A stretch of 18,147 bases of DNA from CAYJAD01 sp964370305. GTDB lineage: Bacteria > Desulfobacterota > Desulfovibrionia > Desulfovibrionales > Desulfovibrionaceae. Below are positions 7,217-14,122 of this stretch, piece by piece. The number at the start of each line of letters is the position of its first letter. Position 1 is the stretch's first letter. The stretch covers positions 1-18,147 of the forward strand of contig CAYJIU010000036.1 of NCBI GenBank assembly GCA_964370305.1, given 5' to 3'. The translations under genes were made by a program, and so were the position numbers. The notes beneath the pieces were generated by a model that saw nothing but the letters and a program-made list of their open reading frames with translations, searched no databases and had not been told where the DNA came from.

Positions 7217-7627
7217 ATGAGGACATATATTTGGAGTGATGCTTTATCTCTAGGTATACCTGATATAGATGCTCAACATAAAGAAATTTTTACGGCCTTA
7301 CGTGAATTGCATTTACAACTTTATGATGAAGTGTCTGTTGAAGAATTAAATGAAAAACTTGTGCAGATTAATCAGTATCGTATAGAGCATTTTAAAACAG
7401 AAGAAACACTTATGCATGCTCATAAAGAGCATTTACTGCATTATGCAGAGCACATTGCCGCGCACAGAGAATTTGACAAAGGATTTGAGGAATTGGTGAA
7501 CAGAATCCCAACAGAAGGCAGTGATATCGCAAGAGAAGTGTATGACTTTTTAGGACGCTGGCTCTATGTCCATATTAATGGTTTGGATAGGGAAATGAGT
7601 GAACAATTAAAAAACCTTGATGTATAA
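7217..7627 (+). CDS. Bacteriohemerythrin (single-domain O2-binding diiron protein)
   Basis: This is a 136-residue single-domain hemerythrin that binds oxygen at a non-heme diiron centre. All seven expected ligands are visible: H21 (DAQHKEIF), H58 and E62 (IEHFKTEE), H79 and H83 (AEHIAAHREF), and H119 and D124 (HINGLD). The N-terminal W6 and the DIDAQH motif are typical of bacterial members. Length is standard and there is no signal peptide or membrane segment, so it is cytosolic. A GGAGG lies 6 nt before the ATG. In anaerobes these proteins are linked to oxygen scavenging, sensing or delivery. The gene stands 38 nt before asd; whether they share a transcript is unclear. Palindromes upstream suggest regulation. 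Confidence 0.95.
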   Translation: MRTYIWSDALSLGIPDIDAQHKEIFTALRELHLQLYDEVSVEELNEKLVQINQYRIEHFKTEETLMHAHKEHLLHYAEHIAAHREFDKGFEELVNRIPTEGSDIAREVYDFLGRWLYVHINGLDREMSEQLKNLDV

Positions 7628-7665
7628 ATATTGAATTATAATATAAAAAGTTTGGAGGAAGTAAG

Positions 7666-8703
7666 ATGAATATACGAGTGGCAGTTGTGGGTGCAACCGG
7701 TGCGGTTGGTCGTGAAATGCTTAAGGTTTTATATGATCGCAAATTTCCAGCTAGTGAGATTGTGCCTTTTGCTTCGGCACGCTCTGCAGGTAACAAAGTA
7801 AAGTTTGGTGAGGATGAGCTTGTGGTACGCGAGCTTAAGGAAGATGTCTTTGAAGGTTTTGACATTGCAATATTTTCTGCTGGCGGTGGTACTTCGGAGA
7901 AGTTTGCACCTCATGCCGCGGCTGCTGGGTGTGTTGTGGTGGATAATTCATCTGCTTGGCGTATGGATGAACGTTGCCCCTTGGTGGTGCCAGAAGTTAA
8001 TGCCCACGCGCTTGAAAGCCATAATGGCATTATTGCAAACCCCAATTGCTCAACCATTCAAATGATGTTGGCTTTAAAGCCCTTGCATGATGTAGCTAAA
8101 ATTAAGCGTGTGGTAGTATCTACCTATCAAGCCGTTTCTGGCACTGGCCAAAAGGCTGTTGAAGAACTTGAAAAGCAGGTGCGGCAAATTTTTAATATGC
8201 AGGAGCCAGATATCGAAGTATATCCATATCGTATCGCCTTTAATTGCTTGCCTCATATTGATGTGTTTTTAGAAAATGATTACACAAAAGAAGAAATGAA
8301 GATGGTTCATGAAACCGTTAAAATTCTTGATGATCCTTCAGTAAAAGTTACAGCAACATGTGTTCGAGTGCCAGTATTTTATGGGCATAGCGAATCCATT
8401 AATATTGAAACAGAAAAAAAACTAAGCCCTGCTGAGGCAAGAGCCATATTAGCCCAAGCTCCAGGGGTACAAGTGTATGATAATCCAAAAGAAAAAATGT
8501 ATCCCATGCCCATTGATGCCGCAGGTGAATATCCCACGTTTATAGGCCGTATTCGTGAGGATGAAAGCATTGCCAATGGCCTAAATATGTGGGTGGTGGC
8601 AGATAATATCCTCAAGGGTGCTGCTCTTAATGCAGTGCAAATTGCCGAAACTTTGATTGAAAAACAATTGCTTGGAGTTAAAAACACTAAGGTGTTCATA
8701 TAA
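7666..8703 (+). CDS. asd: Aspartate-semialdehyde dehydrogenase
   Basis: This enzyme reduces L-aspartyl-4-phosphate to aspartate semialdehyde with NADPH, feeding lysine/diaminopimelate, threonine and methionine synthesis in the cytosol. The 345-residue chain has the N-terminal nucleotide-binding motif VGATGAVG (8-15), the NSSAWRMD substrate loop (94-101), the catalytic cysteine C128 in ANPNCSTIQ, and the catalytic histidine H241 in VFYGHSES. Length and motifs are normal for the bacterial family. A GGAGG precedes the ATG by 8 nt. It is followed after 5 nt by the aminotransferase gene and heads a compact five-gene row. Confidence 0.97.
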   Translation: MNIRVAVVGATGAVGREMLKVLYDRKFPASEIVPFASARSAGNKVKFGEDELVVRELKEDVFEGFDIAIFSAGGGTSEKFAPHAAAAGCVVVDNSSAWRMDERCPLVVPEVNAHALESHNGIIANPNCSTIQMMLALKPLHDVAKIKRVVVSTYQAVSGTGQKAVEELEKQVRQIFNMQEPDIEVYPYRIAFNCLPHIDVFLENDYTKEEMKMVHETVKILDDPSVKVTATCVRVPVFYGHSESINIETEKKLSPAEARAILAQAPGVQVYDNPKEKMYPMPIDAAGEYPTFIGRIREDESIANGLNMWVVADNILKGAALNAVQIAETLIEKQLLGVKNTKVFI

Positions 8704-8708
8704 AATTT

Positions 8709-9653
8709 ATGCAGATTTTAGATTCCAAAACCTATCTTGAACGCATGTTGGCCGTCCCGCGTTGTGGTGGTGATAAGATACTTGCTTTTTACGATCACAG
8801 GGTGGGGGCCATATGTAAGGATGTTGAGGTATTACTCATCCCGCTTGATGACCATCTTTGCCATCGCGGTGATGGTGTTTTTGAAAGTATAGCCTTTCGT
8901 GATGGGCGTCTCATTCAGCTTGATGCACACATTAAGCGCATGCAAACGTCTGCGGCAGGGATAAAAATTGCTGCACCTTGCTCGTGGGAATATATACGCA
9001 AGATTATTTTGGACGTGGCTTGCGCCGGTGCTTATGAGCATGGTGCCATGCGCATTTTGCTTGGGCGCGGGCCAGGTGGTTTTGATATTTCTCCGGCTGA
9101 ATGTCCCGTGGCTAGCCTCTATGTGGTGGCCATAAAGGGTAGTATCCCCACAGAAAAATGGTATGAAAAAGGTTTAACGGCTTGTCGTTCATCCATCCCT
9201 GCTAAGCAAGGATATTTGGCAAAGTTAAAAAATACTAACTATTTACCTAATGTGCTTATGGCAGAAGAAGCCATCTCTCGCCATGTTGATGTGGCTTTTT
9301 CCTTTGATGATCATGGCTATCTTGCTGAGGCAGCCATAGCCAATGTGGCCATTGTCACAAAGGATAATGTGCTTGCATCCCCGCTTATGGAGCATATACT
9401 ACCCGGCACTACCTTATTGGCAGCCTTTGACGAAGCAAAAAAGTTTATGCAAACAGAATTTTGCAATATAACCCCGCAAGATATTTTATCTGCCAAGGAG
9501 GTTTTACTCTTTAGCTCCACTCCGCTTTGTGTTGGCATTACGCATTTTGATGGCCAGCCCATTGGCGAGGCTAAGCCAGGCCCTGTGGCCCACGCACTTA
9601 GGCATAAGCTAGCCCAGCGTTTAGTGGATGAGGGAGTGCCCTTTTTATTATGA
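8709..9653 (+). CDS. Class IV PLP aminotransferase (branched-chain aminotransferase or aminodeoxychorismate lyase-like)
   Basis: This 314-residue enzyme has the fold-type IV PLP pattern: HRGDGVFESIAFRDG (52-66), LDAHIKRM (72-79), then the PLP lysine, most likely K174, in KLKNTNYLPNVLM, followed by EAAIANVAIV and the LPGTT phosphate-binding turn near 237-241. The family includes IlvE (branched-chain amino acid transamination), PabC (4-aminobenzoate formation) and D-amino-acid transaminases, and sequence alone does not choose. The LPNVLMAEEA stretch after the lysine is more usual in aminotransferases than in PabC. The start has only a weak Shine-Dalgarno, so it probably relies on translational coupling to asd 5 nt upstream. 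The stop overlaps the next start (ATGA). Confidence 0.88.
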   Translation: MQILDSKTYLERMLAVPRCGGDKILAFYDHRVGAICKDVEVLLIPLDDHLCHRGDGVFESIAFRDGRLIQLDAHIKRMQTSAAGIKIAAPCSWEYIRKIILDVACAGAYEHGAMRILLGRGPGGFDISPAECPVASLYVVAIKGSIPTEKWYEKGLTACRSSIPAKQGYLAKLKNTNYLPNVLMAEEAISRHVDVAFSFDDHGYLAEAAIANVAIVTKDNVLASPLMEHILPGTTLLAAFDEAKKFMQTEFCNITPQDILSAKEVLLFSSTPLCVGITHFDGQPIGEAKPGPVAHALRHKLAQRLVDEGVPFLL

Positions 9654-10825
9654 TTTCCAGTACTGATAACTTAGTCCAAGACAATGATAAATCTTTAAAA
9701 AATGAGCATAAACAAGCTCCATTGCATGTGTTTTTTTTGGATAGTTCCAAGGAGTTTGGCAGTGCTCAAAGTGAGCTTTTAGCCACTGCTTTACACTTAC
9801 AAAATCAAGGATTTGTGCCACATATATGTTGCCCTGAATCAAGCACGCTTATGCAAAAAGCTAGCGAGCATGCTTTATTGACCTTATGCATAGCAAGTGC
9901 TAGCGCGAAAAAACCTAGCCTTATGGCCTTAATGCACCTATTTTGGCGGCAAAAGCGCAGTCAACCCATATGCATACACAGCTTTGCAGAAGACTGCTTA
10001 CCCCTAGCTAAAAAGCTTGCAGGCTTGCGCCGTGAAAATAGCACTTTAATTTTGCACTCTTGCTTTGAGCCGCCCAAGGTAAAAACATTGCCAGCTTATT
10101 GGGCCTTACCCAAAAAAATTATTTATGCCAGTAGATATATAGCCAATGCATGGGCTGAAATTGGCGTTGATCCTGCCAAGATGGTTGTTATGCATACGGC
10201 TCACGCTAATCTTAAACCAAGCCCCAAGGAAAACAGTAAACGTCGAGTTTTTATAGCTTTGGAACCCTTGGAAGAAGGGTCTGGCATTGACTTTTTGCTT
10301 AAAGCCATGTCTGCCCTGTGGCAACATCCATACTTGCCTGAATGGGAAGTGCGCATCATGGGGTCAGGCTCTTTGTTTGAACGTACCTTTAACGAAGCCA
10401 AAGCCCTTGGAGTGACATCACGTTTAGCTCTTTTGGGAGATCAACCCTTTGAGGATATATTGCCCCATGCCCATGTGCTTGTTAGTCCGCAGACCCATGC
10501 ACAGGGCAATATTACCGCATTAATGGCTGCGTGGAGCATGGGTATTCCTCTGGTGTGTACCACTGTTACTGCCCATGCAGAGGTTGCAAATATGGGCAAT
10601 GCCTTCATGGTGCCGCCACAGGATTCACAACGATTAGCAGCGGCTATGATTGAACTTATGTGCCGCCCAGAGCGGGTGGAACATTTTTGTAACTTAAGTG
10701 TGACCATGCAAGATTATGCTCATATATCACGCCTTTTAAATCAATATTCAAACCTCTATCATGAGTGTATTGCCCGCCATGGTTGGGTTTTGCCCATTCA
10801 AAACAAAAATCAGGAGCAAGAATGA
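9650..10825 (+). CDS. GT4-like glycosyltransferase with degenerate E-x7-E motif
   Basis: This 391-residue protein has the two-domain GT-B form. The N-terminal domain holds FLDSSKEFGSAQSEL (27-41); the C-terminal domain holds the VFIALEPLEEGSGIDFLLKAM block (206-226, the family's 'G...KG...ll.A' region), RIMGSGSL, SRLALLGDQPFEDI, and VSPQTHAQGNITALMAAWSMGIPLV. In ordinary GT4 enzymes the last block carries E-x7-E, whose glutamates contact the donor sugar nucleotide; here the aligned positions are Q and A, so donor binding may differ or activity may be lost. The start ATG overlaps the aminotransferase stop by 4 nt, and the stop overlaps the next gene by 4 nt. Donor and acceptor cannot be predicted. 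Confidence 0.8.
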   Translation: MISSTDNLVQDNDKSLKNEHKQAPLHVFFLDSSKEFGSAQSELLATALHLQNQGFVPHICCPESSTLMQKASEHALLTLCIASASAKKPSLMALMHLFWRQKRSQPICIHSFAEDCLPLAKKLAGLRRENSTLILHSCFEPPKVKTLPAYWALPKKIIYASRYIANAWAEIGVDPAKMVVMHTAHANLKPSPKENSKRRVFIALEPLEEGSGIDFLLKAMSALWQHPYLPEWEVRIMGSGSLFERTFNEAKALGVTSRLALLGDQPFEDILPHAHVLVSPQTHAQGNITALMAAWSMGIPLVCTTVTAHAEVANMGNAFMVPPQDSQRLAAAMIELMCRPERVEHFCNLSVTMQDYAHISRLLNQYSNLYHECIARHGWVLPIQNKNQEQE

Positions 10826-11724
10826 AGTGTAAGGTTTGTAAAGAAGTTGCTGTGGTTAGTTTGCGTAGCCATCATGCTGGATTTTGCGCTTCTTGTTTTT
10901 TGCAATTTTTTCAGCGGCAAGTTGAAAAGGGCATCAATGGCCCCAAACTGTTCACTCGTGACGATAATATTCTTGTGGCTTTATCTGGCGGTAAGGATTC
11001 ACTTGCGCTCATGCTTGAGCTTTCGCGCCAAGGATATAATGTCACTGGCTTACATATTGATCTTTCCATTCCAAATTCATCAGAGGTGACGCGCAAGGTG
11101 GTGGAAGATTTTTGCGCACGCCATGGTTTTAAGCTGATAGTCAAGGAAATGGGTGCTGAGGGTCTGGCCATACCCTTAGTCAAAGCAAGGTTAAAACGTC
11201 CCATTTGCTCAGCATGCGGCAAGATAAAACGTTATTTCTTTAATAAAATAGCTATGGATCATGGCTTTACCGCCCTTGCTACCGGCCATAACTTAGATGA
11301 TGAAGTAGCTAGACTTTTTAGCAATACTATACGCTGGGATACCGCGTACTTATCTGATCAAGGCCCATTGCTTGAAGCTGAGGACGGCTTTGCGCGCAAG
11401 GTAAAGCCATTATGGCGGCTGACAGAATTTGAAACGGCTAACTACGGATTTCTTATGGACATTGAGCATCACTATGCCCCTTGTCCTTATAGTGGGGGGG
11501 CAAGCTTCACTTATCATAAGCACTTATGGCAACAATTAGAAGAAGCCATGCCCGGGCGTAAGCTTGATTTTTATCAGGGTTTTTTACAACGCGGTCGACC
11601 AGTGTTTGCCAGAGAAGAGGCAGAAACAGGGCAAAGTTTACAAGCATGTGAGCGTTGTGGTTATCCAACCTCAGCCCATGTGTGTGGAGTGTGTCGGATA
11701 AAGGAAGCCGTGGCACAGGGGTAG
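10822..11724 (+). CDS. TtuA/Ncs6 (TtcA-group) tRNA 2-thiolation protein
   Basis: This is a 300-residue PP-loop ATPase that would adenylate a tRNA uridine or cytidine for sulfur insertion. An N-terminal zinc site has C3, C6, C22 and C25 (with HHAGFC). The PP-loop is LSGGKDS (54-60), followed by ATGHNLDDE (153-161). C129, C132 and C221 sit where TtuA-type enzymes hold a [4Fe-4S] cluster. A C-terminal zinc site has C276, C279, C288 and C291. This cysteine layout fits TtuA/Ncs6 better than classic TtcA. I chose ATG 10822 over an in-frame ATG at 10765 because it has AGGAG just upstream, overlaps the previous stop as ATGA, and begins exactly at the zinc motif. Which tRNA position is modified (U34, U54 or C32) is not decidable here. 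Confidence 0.92.
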   Translation: MKCKVCKEVAVVSLRSHHAGFCASCFLQFFQRQVEKGINGPKLFTRDDNILVALSGGKDSLALMLELSRQGYNVTGLHIDLSIPNSSEVTRKVVEDFCARHGFKLIVKEMGAEGLAIPLVKARLKRPICSACGKIKRYFFNKIAMDHGFTALATGHNLDDEVARLFSNTIRWDTAYLSDQGPLLEAEDGFARKVKPLWRLTEFETANYGFLMDIEHHYAPCPYSGGASFTYHKHLWQQLEEAMPGRKLDFYQGFLQRGRPVFAREEAETGQSLQACERCGYPTSAHVCGVCRIKEAVAQG

Positions 11725-11726
11725 AT

Positions 11727-12044
11727 ATGAGCAAGGTTTTTGTATTATTTGAAGTATATCCCAGCAAACAAGGTTTAGAAAAATATTTGGAGTTAGGCGC
11801 GAAAATGCTTGCCTTAGTGCAAGGCATGCAGGGTTTTATTCGGGCTGAGCGTTTTCAAAGTTTAAAAGAAGAGGGTAAGTTGCTTTCTTTAAGCGTGTGG
11901 GAAAATGAAGAGGCCGTCGATAGGTGGCGTGAGCATGTGGAGCATGCTTTTTGTCAGCAAAAAGGGCGTGCAGCCCTTTTTACCAAATATAATATTTCTA
12001 TCACAAAGCTTGTGCGTGAATACGACTATACACACGCGGAATAA
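11727..12044 (+). CDS. ABM-fold (antibiotic biosynthesis monooxygenase-like) protein
   Basis: This 105-residue protein has the dimeric ferredoxin-like barrel pattern: a first strand (KVFVLFEVYP), a helix (EKYLELGAKMLALV), GMQGFIRAERFQS, LLSLSVWENEEAVDRWREHVEH with the typical W...W...H spacing, and a last strand (YNISITKLV). Members are heme-degrading or quinol-type oxygenases, or small ligand binders; the function here is unknown. I start it at ATG 11727, two nt after the previous stop with AGGGG upstream, rather than at an in-frame ATG 72 nt earlier that would overlap the tRNA-thiolation gene and add residues without family resemblance. It is the last gene of the row beginning at asd. Confidence 0.8.
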   Translation: MSKVFVLFEVYPSKQGLEKYLELGAKMLALVQGMQGFIRAERFQSLKEEGKLLSLSVWENEEAVDRWREHVEHAFCQQKGRAALFTKYNISITKLVREYDYTHAE

Positions 12045-12111
12045 TTTATAATCGCATAGTATCGTTGTCATCGTCCTTGGGTAGCACCTCACGAGGCACT
12101 GCTCTGGAACC

Positions 12112-12210
12112 TCAGCCACAAGGAAACATTGCAATATTGTAATGTTTAATTAAACGCCCTAAAACGTACACTACAGCTATACAAAAAATTAAGAGTAATA
12201 ATTGGTTCAT
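12112..12210 (-). CDS. Possible 32-residue single-TM membrane peptide
   Basis: On the minus strand an ATG at 12210 opens 32 codons ending in TGA at 12112. The start is preceded by GAGGT with about 4-nt spacing. The product begins MNQLLLLIFCIAVVYVLG, one clean transmembrane helix, followed by a basic/aromatic tail (RLIKHYNIAMFPCG) with a C-terminal cysteine. A hydrophobic core, a positive segment right after it and a good ribosome site all speak for a real small protein, but length gives little statistical support. It would be divergent from the glycosyltransferase gene at 12356 and convergent with the ABM gene. No family was recognised. Confidence 0.45.
   Translation of the reverse strand: MNQLLLLIFCIAVVYVLGRLIKHYNIAMFPCG
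12124..12147. repeat. 24-bp near-perfect palindrome
   Basis: AAACATT (12124-12130) and AATGTTT (12141-12147) flank a central palindrome, CAATATTG, with only one mismatched pair (G12131 against T12140, a G-T pair in RNA). It lies in the 3' half of the possible 32-residue ORF and about 80 nt after the ABM stop. It could be an operator or a hairpin at the end of the asd row, but it lacks a following T-run. Confidence 0.45.
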
Positions 12211-12250
12211 AATTACCTCACTGTTTTTAGTAATCATTCCTATAAAGCAT

Positions 12251-12316
12251 TTTGCACCGAAATGCAAACTAAAGTTTGGTGATTGATTTTTATGTATTCA
12301 TCTCACAACGTATAAT
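12251..12316 (+). promoter_or_regulatory. Divergent promoter region with nested palindromes and a consensus -10
   Basis: TTTGCA-CCGAAA-TGCAAA (12251-12268) overlaps a second palindrome, AAACT-AA-AGTTT (12266-12277). CACC at 12255-12258 and GGTG at 12278-12281 bracket them. A perfect TATAAT (12311-12316) follows, about 40 nt before the glycosyltransferase ATG. No good -35 sits 16-18 nt before it, which suggests an activator or a weak promoter. The palindromes lie between two divergent reading frames, where a shared operator would be expected; regulator unknown. Confidence 0.4.
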
Positions 12317-12355
12317 GTACAACGAATTGTATAAATTACCATATCCGGTGAAATA

Positions 12356-14122
12356 ATGAAAATAGCACATCGCGGTTTTTGCCTTGAGGAAGGGCTTCTA
12401 GCTTTAAGTCCTGAGGTGTTTACACTTAAAATAGATGACGGTAAGCTGACCTTGCAAGATGCCCTGCTTGAGTTTGAGGCAGCGCACGGCCGCCCTGATA
12501 TGGTTGTTATTGAATTTCTAGGTAAATATCCGTGGAAAATGGCCCAGCTTGACGAGCTATTAAACTACCCTGTGCCCATCATTGCATATGCTGCAGACTC
12601 TTCAATAAATATTTATTATTATAAATATTTATTGAAGTTTTTTGACTACGTTTTCGTAGATCAAAGGTCGTCTGTCGCGGAATTAAAAAAGTATGGAATT
12701 AATGCGCACTGGCTTGCGCTTTGTGTGGAGTCACGATTTTTTAGAGAGCCTCAACCCAAACCATGGGGGATTAGCTTTGTTGGTCGAGTAAATAAGGAGC
12801 GTTTGAAGCGCACCAATATTTTAAGCTCATTGCATGCGGCACTTCCTGATGCAAAAGATTTTAAGATGGCGCACGATATCAGTTTTGCACAAATGCAAGA
12901 TCTTTTTGCAGCATCCACGGCCACATTGAATGAAAACCTTTTTGACGGGCTAACTTGGCGGGTTTTTCAAGCTTTGGCTTCTGGTACACTTTTATTAACA
13001 GAAGATGGCATGGACGGGCTTGATGTGTACTTTGAGCATGAAAAACATTTACTTTGTTATACGGCAGATACGCTTATTCCATTGGCAACTGACATTGTAA
13101 AACACCCTGATAAGTATACACAAATTGCCAAAAACGGCCATGAAATTTGCAAAAAATACCATACATCTACCGTGCGTGTAAAAGAGCTTTTAGCATATGT
13201 ATGGGCACAAAATGGCATGAGCTTTGAAGGCTCTTGCAAGGCAACCTCTGCAAAAATAGCAAAGCAGTCCTTTTTTCATAAAAAATATGCACAGCAACAT
13301 TGCGCTGAGGATAAGAGTGCAGAAATATTTTTGAATACTGCTGCATCTATTTATTATTCCATGCAATTGTATGCTGATATCAACTTGAGTACCATGGTGG
13401 CTTTGAAAAACAAATTGCCGCATGTAAAGGATACGTTGCTAAGTGTGCACAGCCTATATTTTTTGGCCAATGTTGCATTTGGCACCATGAATCTTAAGCA
13501 GGCAAAGGAGTTATTTTTTAAGGCCCTTTCTAGCTTAAACGCTTTGGTACAAAGGCAAGGGGAGTTATTATTGGCTAAATTAGGGCAAGAAAAAGAGTGT
13601 CTTGAGCTAGAAATTATGGGGTTAAATAAGCTTTCCACGGAAATTACATGTAGTTTAGCCCTATGCTGCTTAACTCAAAAAGATTATTCAGCCGCCTTGA
13701 AGGCAAAAAGCGCGGCAATTGTTAGCTTGAAAAGATTTTCCAATCATAAGGTGGATGAAATTTTTATTTCAACCCATGCGCATGTAAATACATTAGATGA
13801 AAATGGCATAAATAAACTTGAAGCAAGTATATGCTTTAGCTTGGCGCAGGTGAATTTGTGCCTTGGTAATGTTGTTGAACTTGGTTATTGTCATCCTGCC
13901 GGTGTTATGACCAACAGTGCCTTATTGCTAGCACTACGGGCTTGGAAAAAAACTTATCATTCCAGAGTTTTAGATTTTATCTTGCCCAATGTATTTGCTT
14001 GTGGTGTTATTGCTCAAGTCCTGCCGGGGCTTATTGATGCAGTAATTACAAAAAAAGTTACCAAGGCTCAAGCAGAACAGATATATGCCATCGCCAAGAA
14101 GGCACATTATGATATTGTTTAA
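12356..14122 (+). CDS. CgeB-like glycosyltransferase with C-terminal helical (TPR-like) tail
   Basis: This 588-residue cytosolic protein has an N-terminal GT-B type glycosyltransferase half (about 1-285). Recognisable parts are DYVFVDQRSSVAELKKYG (the Rossmann-like end of the first domain), WGISFVGRVNKERLKRTNIL, and LNENLFDGLTWRVFQALASG followed by LLLTEDGMDGL, the block seen in the CgeB/Glyco_trans_1_2 group. This resembles maturation or surface-glycan enzymes with attached repeats. Residues about 330-520 are helix-rich with paired helices (for example SLALCCLTQKDYSAALKAKS), consistent with TPR-like repeats for protein contacts. The start is supported by GGTGA 7 nt before the ATG and a TATAAT upstream. 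The gene stands alone and its stop overlaps the convergent gene's stop by 4 nt. A perfect hairpin with a T-run lies inside the coding sequence near residue 87. Confidence 0.75.
   Translation: MKIAHRGFCLEEGLLALSPEVFTLKIDDGKLTLQDALLEFEAAHGRPDMVVIEFLGKYPWKMAQLDELLNYPVPIIAYAADSSINIYYYKYLLKFFDYVFVDQRSSVAELKKYGINAHWLALCVESRFFREPQPKPWGISFVGRVNKERLKRTNILSSLHAALPDAKDFKMAHDISFAQMQDLFAASTATLNENLFDGLTWRVFQALASGTLLLTEDGMDGLDVYFEHEKHLLCYTADTLIPLATDIVKHPDKYTQIAKNGHEICKKYHTSTVRVKELLAYVWAQNGMSFEGSCKATSAKIAKQSFFHKKYAQQHCAEDKSAEIFLNTAASIYYSMQLYADINLSTMVALKNKLPHVKDTLLSVHSLYFLANVAFGTMNLKQAKELFFKALSSLNALVQRQGELLLAKLGQEKECLELEIMGLNKLSTEITCSLALCCLTQKDYSAALKAKSAAIVSLKRFSNHKVDEIFISTHAHVNTLDENGINKLEASICFSLAQVNLCLGNVVELGYCHPAGVMTNSALLLALRAWKKTYHSRVLDFILPNVFACGVIAQVLPGLIDAVITKKVTKAQAEQIYAIAKKAHYDIV
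12600..12643 (+). repeat. Intragenic perfect 17-bp hairpin followed by T6
   Basis: Arms at 12600-12616 and 12621-12637 are exact 17-bp complements (left arm CTTCAATAAATATTTAT) with a TATT loop; six T follow at 12638-12643. In form it is an intrinsic terminator for the plus strand, although the stem is A/T-rich. It lies about 245 nt inside the 588-codon glycosyltransferase gene and encodes the tyrosine-rich stretch NIYYYKYLLKFF. Confidence 0.75.

Noticed and set aside
10765..10821. Longer N-terminus for the TtuA-like protein
   Set aside because: The extra 19 residues lie in the glycosyltransferase frame region, lack a ribosome site, and precede the natural start at the zinc motif.
11655..11726. 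Longer N-terminus for the ABM-fold protein
   Set aside because: The extra 24 residues overlap the conserved C-terminal zinc site of the tRNA thiolase gene; the ATG at 11727 has a better ribosome site and the family-typical start.
12075..12110. Terminator or riboswitch around the CCTC/GAGG stretch after the ABM gene
   Set aside because: Pairing leaves too small a loop or relies on several G-T pairs, and no T-run follows on either strand.
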